This document shows positions 6,771 through 10,757 of a stretch of DNA of 10,757 nt, in pieces. The stretch's first letter is position 1; the number at the start of each line of letters is the position of its first letter. The position numbers and the translations under genes were made by a program. The stretch comes from Candidatus Glassiibacteriota bacterium (GTDB lineage Bacteria > Gemmatimonadota > Glassbacteria > GWA2-58-10): assembly GCA_016934095.1 (NCBI GenBank), contig JAFGTO010000018.1:1-10757 (forward strand), written 5' to 3'. Below the pieces are notes generated by a model. It did not search any database. It was given only the letters and a program-made list of their open reading frames with translations, and was not told the origin of the DNA.

Positions 6771-8216
6771 CTATTCCGAGGCGGCGGAGGCCGGGTCCGG
6801 AACCTGTGGTTCCCCGGTTTCCAGGGTAATTACCCCGGGAGCGATGAGAGGATTGCCCCCGATCGCCTCCAGGCGCCGCGCCATTTGTTCCCGGTGGACC
6901 GAGAAGTAGCTGAAAAGTGAGGAGTCCACAGGGTCTCCTGCCGGGATATCGACCTTGAGTGGGTCTACCGGGTTGCTGTTCTTATAGAAGCGGAAGTCCA
7001 AGTGCGGCCCGGTGGCCAGGCCCGTGCTGCCGACATAGCCGATCACCTGGCCCTGCCTGACCCGGGTGCCGACCTTGAGTCCCCGGGCATACCCTGAAAG
7101 GTGGCCGTAGCTGGTGGTATACATACCGTTGTGTTTGACTTTGATGTACTTGCCGAACCCTCCGTTGCGACCGCAATAATCCACCCGCCCATCGCCCAGG
7201 GCCAGCACCGGCGTGCCTGTCGGCGCGGCGTAGTCGATTCCCAGGTGGGGGCGGTAGATCTTGAGGATGGGATGGAACCTCCTGCGGCTGTAGCGGCTGG
7301 AGATCCTGGGCATGTACTTGAACGGGGAGCGCAGGAATGCGCGGCGCAGGCTTTTCCCCTCGAGGTCGAAATAGTCTTTCCGGCCGTTGGCATTGGTAAA
7401 GCCGATGGCGTAGAAGTTCTGCCCCCGGTTGTTGAAAACTCCCGCCACGATCCGGCCCACCTTTTTCGCCCCGCCGGGATGGATTTTTTCCTCGTAAATC
7501 ACCTTGAAAGTATCGCCTTTACGGATTTCTGAATGGAAGTCGATCTGCCAGGCGTAAACCTCGCTCAGTTTCAGGGCCAGCTCGGGCAGGCCGCACAGGT
7601 CCATCACGGTTTCATAGAGCGAGCTGCTGATCGTGCCGGATAAGCCCCGCTCCAAAACCTGGTATTCGGTCTGGACTATCTCTGCATTCCAGGAAGCCGA
7701 GTCTTCGAGGGTCACCAGCAGGGAGCGGTCTTCATCGATCTCGTATTCGACCCCGGCCAGCAGGCTGTCCGCAAACTTGAATTCGAATTTGCGGCCGATC
7801 ACCACCCGGTTCAGGTTGTAGATCCCGCGTGCGGCATCCATGATCGTAGGCATCAGCCCGCGGTCGATCCCGTTGCGCACCAGCACGGTCTCGAAAGTGT
7901 CCCCCCGTTTTACCTTGTCCGACGAGCGCCTGCCCTCGCAGCCGGCCTCCGGCCCGCAAGGCGGTGCCAGCAGGGGGCGGTAAACGAGGTCGGCAAGAGA
8001 ATTCACGGCCAGGGCCAGCTCCAGGGAATCGGCTTCGTACTGCGCTCCCGGACTGTCCTGATCATGGTTGAAAGCTGCCGTCAGGATAATTACCCCGACC
8101 AGGGTGAGGCCCGAGGCCAGGGAGATCACCGGGCGGCGGCGTTTCTTCGCAGGTGCTTTTCTATCCAGCAGTATCCTTTTGGGCTGCGGATATAAATCCT
8201 TGAGGTCTCTGGGCAT
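6771..8216 (-). CDS. Membrane-anchored M23 family peptidase (MepM-like peptidoglycan endopeptidase)
   Basis: 481-residue protein resembling MepM/YebA-type envelope peptidases that cut peptide cross-links in peptidoglycan. Order: a basic N-terminus, one membrane helix (about 29-48) placing the rest in the periplasm, a LysM/OapA-like segment beginning 'KVKRGDTFETVL' (101-112), a second conserved region with 'AWQIDFHSEIRKGDTFKVIYE' split across 222-242, and the M23 domain (about 300-425). In M23, His324 and Asp328 (HLGID) are two zinc ligands and His372 (YGHLS) is a catalytic His. The final motif is His405-Leu-Asp407 where HxH is usual, so the third zinc ligand is Asp instead of His. The start is ATG 8216, after AGGA seven bases upstream; the frame stays open for 30 more codons, but these lack family features. 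It is the last gene of the ftsA-ftsZ group. The fold is certain; catalytic activity is less so because of the Asp. Confidence 0.9.
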   Translation of the reverse strand: MPRDLKDLYPQPKRILLDRKAPAKKRRRPVISLASGLTLVGVIILTAAFNHDQDSPGAQYEADSLELALAVNSLADLVYRPLLAPPCGPEAGCEGRRSSDKVKRGDTFETVLVRNGIDRGLMPTIMDAARGIYNLNRVVIGRKFEFKFADSLLAGVEYEIDEDRSLLVTLEDSASWNAEIVQTEYQVLERGLSGTISSSLYETVMDLCGLPELALKLSEVYAWQIDFHSEIRKGDTFKVIYEEKIHPGGAKKVGRIVAGVFNNRGQNFYAIGFTNANGRKDYFDLEGKSLRRAFLRSPFKYMPRISSRYSRRRFHPILKIYRPHLGIDYAAPTGTPVLALGDGRVDYCGRNGGFGKYIKVKHNGMYTTSYGHLSGYARGLKVGTRVRQGQVIGYVGSTGLATGPHLDFRFYKNSNPVDPLKVDIPAGDPVDSSLFSYFSVHREQMARRLEAIGGNPLIAPGVITLETGEPQVPDPASAASE

Positions 8217-8304
8217 TATCGGGTCCTGTCGGTCATTGGCTTGCCGGCGGTGCAGCGCTTCTGAGCTTGTCTGCGAGAGGCGGCACACAGTCGCGGCAAT
8301 TGCC

Positions 8305-8333
8305 AAAATAAGGTATCAGTTTGTAAAACGCAA
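8305..8333 (-). promoter_or_regulatory. Possible sigma-70-type promoter for the M23 peptidase gene
   Basis: On the minus strand TTGCGT (8333-8328) and TATTTT (8310-8305) are separated by 17 bases, a fair match to -35 and -10 boxes, about 90 bases before the peptidase start. A perfect 10-base palindrome GGCAATTGCC (8295-8304) follows directly, where an operator could lie. This AT-richer patch stands out within the 133-bp gap between DUF4416 and the peptidase gene. Prediction by eye only; the gene could equally be read from the fts promoter. Confidence 0.3.
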
Positions 8334-8349
8334 GTTTACAGTGATAGAA

Positions 8350-8886
8350 TCATGGTTTTGCAATTTGTTCCAGGTACAGCCTGCGGACCTTTCCGAAAAA
8401 ATCGAGCGCCGGCCCGGACAGGTAATCCGGGTAGGTCCATTCCAGGCCGCCCAGCCTGCCCTTGTAGTAGCGCAGGGTAACCTCGGCGAAGACCCTCCGG
8501 CCGATAGGGATCCGGTGCGCGAAGTTCTTGGTGGAAGCCAGCACGAGCTTGGCATCCGACCAATAGCCGGGATCGATATTGACGGTCCGGCCGCCGCGGG
8601 GACGCCGGTTTGCCCTTTCATAAGCCGCGCAGCGCCTTTTCAGGCCGGCCAGGTGTTCAGGCGGCAGCAGGTGTCCGAAGCAGAAGAACTGCTTGACCAG
8701 GCCCGGGCCCATCTCGCGCCGGTAATAGTCGGTAAAGTCAAAGGCGAATGGCTCGCTGGCCAACTCGACTCCGCCCAGTGCTGCGGCCAGCCAGTCCACT
8801 GCCTGGGCGATCAGCCCCCGGTCTGCGGCCATGACCGCGGCCACGGGCTTGGTGAGCCTGGAGAGGCGCAATCTTCGCTCCGACAT
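8350..8886 (-). CDS. DUF4416 family protein
   Basis: 178-residue soluble protein matching the DUF4416 family as I know it, for which no function is established. Conserved blocks: 'FDFTDYYRREMGPGL' (49-63), 'VNIDPGYWSDAKLVLAST' (102-119), 'NFAHRIPIGR' (121-130), 'AEVTLRYYKGR' (134-144) and 'WTYPDY' (150-155). Full length agrees with the family's usual 170-190 residues. There is no signal peptide or membrane helix, so it should be cytoplasmic. The many invariant Asp, His, Lys and Tyr residues look like an enzyme active site or ligand pocket, but that is inference. The start is ATG 8886, with GAGGGG seven bases upstream; an earlier ATG at 8949 adds 21 residues with no family match. It lies 116 bp after ftsZ and 133 bp before the M23 peptidase gene on the same strand. 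Confidence 0.85.
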   Translation of the reverse strand: MSERRLRLSRLTKPVAAVMAADRGLIAQAVDWLAAALGGVELASEPFAFDFTDYYRREMGPGLVKQFFCFGHLLPPEHLAGLKRRCAAYERANRRPRGGRTVNIDPGYWSDAKLVLASTKNFAHRIPIGRRVFAEVTLRYYKGRLGGLEWTYPDYLSGPALDFFGKVRRLYLEQIAKP

Positions 8887-9002
8887 CTGAAGACCCCTCG
8901 ACGGAAGGTTTCCCTGCCGCAGGCTGCCGAAGAAACCGGGTACCTGCAAGGTGCCCGCCCGGGGTGTTGCCGGCCGGGTGCCAGGCGTTCCAGCGCTGCG
9001 TG

Positions 9003-10193
9003 TCAGTCTATCTGACGGCGGATGAAGGTGGGGATCTCGAGCTCCTCCATGGTCAGCGGATAAGGTTTCGGGCCGGTCGGCACACTGGTGCCCGGAGCGC
9101 CTTCCGGGTTTCTGACGATGTTTTTGGGCATGTGGTCGGGAAAGGAGTCATCGTTCATCGCCTTCTCGAACTCGAGTACCCGTCCACTCGGTGCGACCAG
9201 CACACCCTCCTCGGGCTTGGCCTGCTCGTTCCGCTCGCCGAACCCCGTGGCGATCACTGTCACCCTGACCTGGCCGTTCATCTGCTCGTCGATCGAGGCC
9301 CCGAAAATGATGTTGGCTTCCTCTCCGGCGGCCTCGTAAATCACGTTGTTGGCATCGTTGACCTCGTGCAAGGTCAGGTCGTTGCCGCCGGTAATGTTGA
9401 CCAGGACACCGCGGGCCCCCTTGATCTGGACGTCTTCGAGCAACGGAGAGCTGATCGCTTCCTGGGCCGCCTCGCTGGCCCGGTATTCCCCGGAGGCGAA
9501 CCCGGTGCCCATCAGGGCATCGCCCATGTTGTACATGATAGTCTTGACATCGGCGAAATCCAGGTTGACCAGAGAAGGGGTGGTGATCAGCTCGGAGATG
9601 CCCTGGCAGGCATAGAGCAGGATGTTGTCGGCTATTTTCAGGGCTTCCGGGAAAGTGGTGTTTTTCCCCACCAGCCCGAGCAGTCGCTGGTTGGGGACCA
9701 CGATGATCGTGTCCACGAACTTGCGCATCTCGGTAATGCCTGTCTCGGCCTGCTTGATCCGCTTGCGACCCTCGAAAATGAACGGGCGGGTGACCACGCC
9801 GATAGTCAGGCAGCCCAGCTCGCGCGAGATCTCGGCGATCACCGGCGCGGCCCCGGTACCGGTCCCGCCGCCCATGCCGGCGGTGACAAAAACCATGTCG
9901 CTGCCTTCCAGAAGCTCGGCCACCTCATCGCGGTCCTCCTCGATGGCCTTGCGGCCCACTTCGGGACGGGCGCCGGCACCCAGGCCTTTGGTGCTCTGCT
10001 TGCCTATCTGCACCTTGAAAGGGGCGTTGTTGATCGAGAGGGCCTGGACATCGGTGTTGCAGGCAATGAAATCCACGCCTTTCATGTTGGATACTATCAT
10101 GTGATTGATCGCATTGCCCCCGGCGCCGCCCACGCCGATTACAGTTATGCGGGCCATCTGTTCCTGTGCATCGGATAATTCAAAATTAGCCAT
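9003..10193 (-). CDS. ftsZ: Cell division protein FtsZ
   Basis: 396-residue tubulin-like GTPase that polymerises into the Z ring at midcell. Features: 'VIGVGGAGGNAINHM' (18-32), the GTP-binding G box GGGTGTG (108-114), the synergy-loop NLDFAD (210-215) that completes GTP hydrolysis in the next subunit, and a globular core to about residue 320. A polar linker of roughly 60 residues leads to the conserved C-terminal peptide EIPTFIRRQ (386-394), which binds FtsA and other anchors. The linker is on the short side but within the normal range. ATG 10193 is preceded by GGGGGA six to seven bases upstream and gives the expected short N-terminal extension. It follows ftsA by 66 bp, the classic order, so the two are almost certainly cotranscribed. 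All catalytic residues seem present and the call is secure. Confidence 0.98.
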   Translation of the reverse strand: MANFELSDAQEQMARITVIGVGGAGGNAINHMIVSNMKGVDFIACNTDVQALSINNAPFKVQIGKQSTKGLGAGARPEVGRKAIEEDRDEVAELLEGSDMVFVTAGMGGGTGTGAAPVIAEISRELGCLTIGVVTRPFIFEGRKRIKQAETGITEMRKFVDTIIVVPNQRLLGLVGKNTTFPEALKIADNILLYACQGISELITTPSLVNLDFADVKTIMYNMGDALMGTGFASGEYRASEAAQEAISSPLLEDVQIKGARGVLVNITGGNDLTLHEVNDANNVIYEAAGEEANIIFGASIDEQMNGQVRVTVIATGFGERNEQAKPEEGVLVAPSGRVLEFEKAMNDDSFPDHMPKNIVRNPEGAPGTSVPTGPKPYPLTMEELEIPTFIRRQID

Positions 10194-10259
10194 GGCAATT
10201 CCCCCGCTGGAGGTGTTAGTGTTCAGAAAAAGCTCTCTGGATAATTTTCGTCCCCGGCT

Positions 10260-10757
10260 CTACCATAAGTCGTTCAGCCATTGTTTCATGCGCTCGAGGA
10301 TCTTGTTGAACATCGAGCTCTCGTCGCCGTGGAACTTCCCTTCCGCCTGTCCCTGCTCTGCGCCGAACAAGGCCAGGCCGACCCCGGTGGCGAACTTGGG
10401 GTCGTCTACCATGTTGACCAGGCCGCTGATACCTATCGGCTTGCCGACCCGGACCGGCAGCTTGGTAATGTCCTCGCCCAGATCCACGATCCCCCTCAGC
10501 CCTGCGGTGCCCCCGGTGAGCACGATACCGGCGGCCATCAGGTCGCTGAAATCCTGGATCTCGCGGAAAGCCAGGCCCAGGATCTCCTCGATCCGCGGCT
10601 GGATGATCGAGGCCAGCAACTGCCGCGAAACCTGGCGCTCGGTGTGGGTGGAGGCACTGGGTACGGTTATCATCTCATCCGTATTGACCATCGAGGCCAT
10701 GGCGCAGCCGTAGGTCTCTTTGATTTCCCGCGCCCGGTGGGCGGGCGTGCGCAGGCC
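10260..10757 (-). CDS. ftsA: Cell division protein FtsA, C-terminal part (5' end outside window)
   Basis: The frame runs off the right edge, leaving the last 165 residues; the in-frame ATG at 10700 is internal, since the 19 codons before it read 'GLRTPAHRAREIKETYG', a typical FtsA stretch. FtsA is the actin-like ATPase that ties FtsZ polymers to the membrane and recruits later division proteins. Visible marks are the adenosine-binding segment 'GIVLTGGTAGLRGI', 'LPVRVGKP', and 'DPKFATGVGLALFG'. The chain ends with an amphipathic helix 'ILERMKQWLNDLW' after a short Gln/Gly-rich linker, the membrane-targeting sequence of the family. Upstream of ftsZ, as in most bacteria. Very secure; full length unknown. 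Confidence 0.96.
   Translation of the reverse strand, partial: GLRTPAHRAREIKETYGCAMASMVNTDEMITVPSASTHTERQVSRQLLASIIQPRIEEILGLAFREIQDFSDLMAAGIVLTGGTAGLRGIVDLGEDITKLPVRVGKPIGISGLVNMVDDPKFATGVGLALFGAEQGQAEGKFHGDESSMFNKILERMKQWLNDLW

Noticed and set aside
6616..6909. 97-codon plus-strand open frame across the convergent junction
   Set aside because: It overlaps the zinc-ribbon gene in another frame and runs antisense into the M23 gene; no ribosome site or motif supports it.
8217..8306. 30-residue N-terminal extension of the M23 peptidase from ATG 8306
   Set aside because: The extension lacks family features, would overlap the likely promoter, and ATG 8216 has AGGA at proper spacing.
8068..9015. 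315-codon plus-strand open frame crossing the M23-DUF4416 region
   Set aside because: It runs antisense to two supported genes and the gap between them; the product has no family character.
8964..10178. 404-codon plus-strand open frame opposite ftsZ
   Set aside because: It is the antisense shadow of a certain ftsZ gene, its protein resembles no family, and long antisense frames are expected in GC-rich coding DNA.

Overview
This window is chromosomal, moderately GC-rich bacterial DNA that is almost entirely coding. It holds ten protein genes in two convergent groups. No tRNA, rRNA, insertion sequence, phage gene, CRISPR array or other mobile element was found. Every gene but two belongs to a widespread housekeeping or transport family. 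The exceptions are a small zinc-ribbon membrane protein and a DUF4416 protein of unknown function. The combination of PgpH, an FtsA/FtsZ pair, DUF4416 and an M23 peptidase with a 'HLDF' zinc motif suggests an uncultured bacterium with a Gram-negative-type envelope, perhaps from the FCB/candidate-phylum or deltaproteobacterial range. That placement is inference; no marker in the window settles it.

Left group, plus strand (about 1-6710): the C-terminal part of a PgpH-type HD phosphodiesterase, then ybeY (rRNA maturation endonuclease), two tandem CNNM/CorC cation transporter paralogs, mgtE (Mg2+ channel), recO (recombination mediator) and a 102-residue zinc-ribbon single-pass membrane protein. 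The genes overlap or lie less than about 65 bp apart, so they read as one operon. The pgpH-ybeY-...-recO frame is a common bacterial neighbourhood. Here the slot between ybeY and recO, often occupied by dgkA, cdd or era, holds three CBS-domain Mg2+/cation transport genes.

Right group, minus strand (about 10757-6771): ftsA (only its C-terminal part is in the window), ftsZ, a DUF4416 gene, and an M23 peptidase with an N-terminal membrane anchor. This is the end of a division/cell-wall cluster. FtsA tethers FtsZ to the membrane, and the M23 protein would act on periplasmic peptidoglycan; the role of DUF4416 is unknown. The two groups converge at 6711-6770, where no textbook terminator is visible.

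No wholly new system is apparent. The points most worth a second look are the two CNNM paralogs with reciprocal changes in the ion-site GNNxxN motif, the M23 enzyme with Asp in place of its third zinc-ligand His, the DUF4416 gene in a division cluster, and the zinc-ribbon membrane protein coupled to recO.
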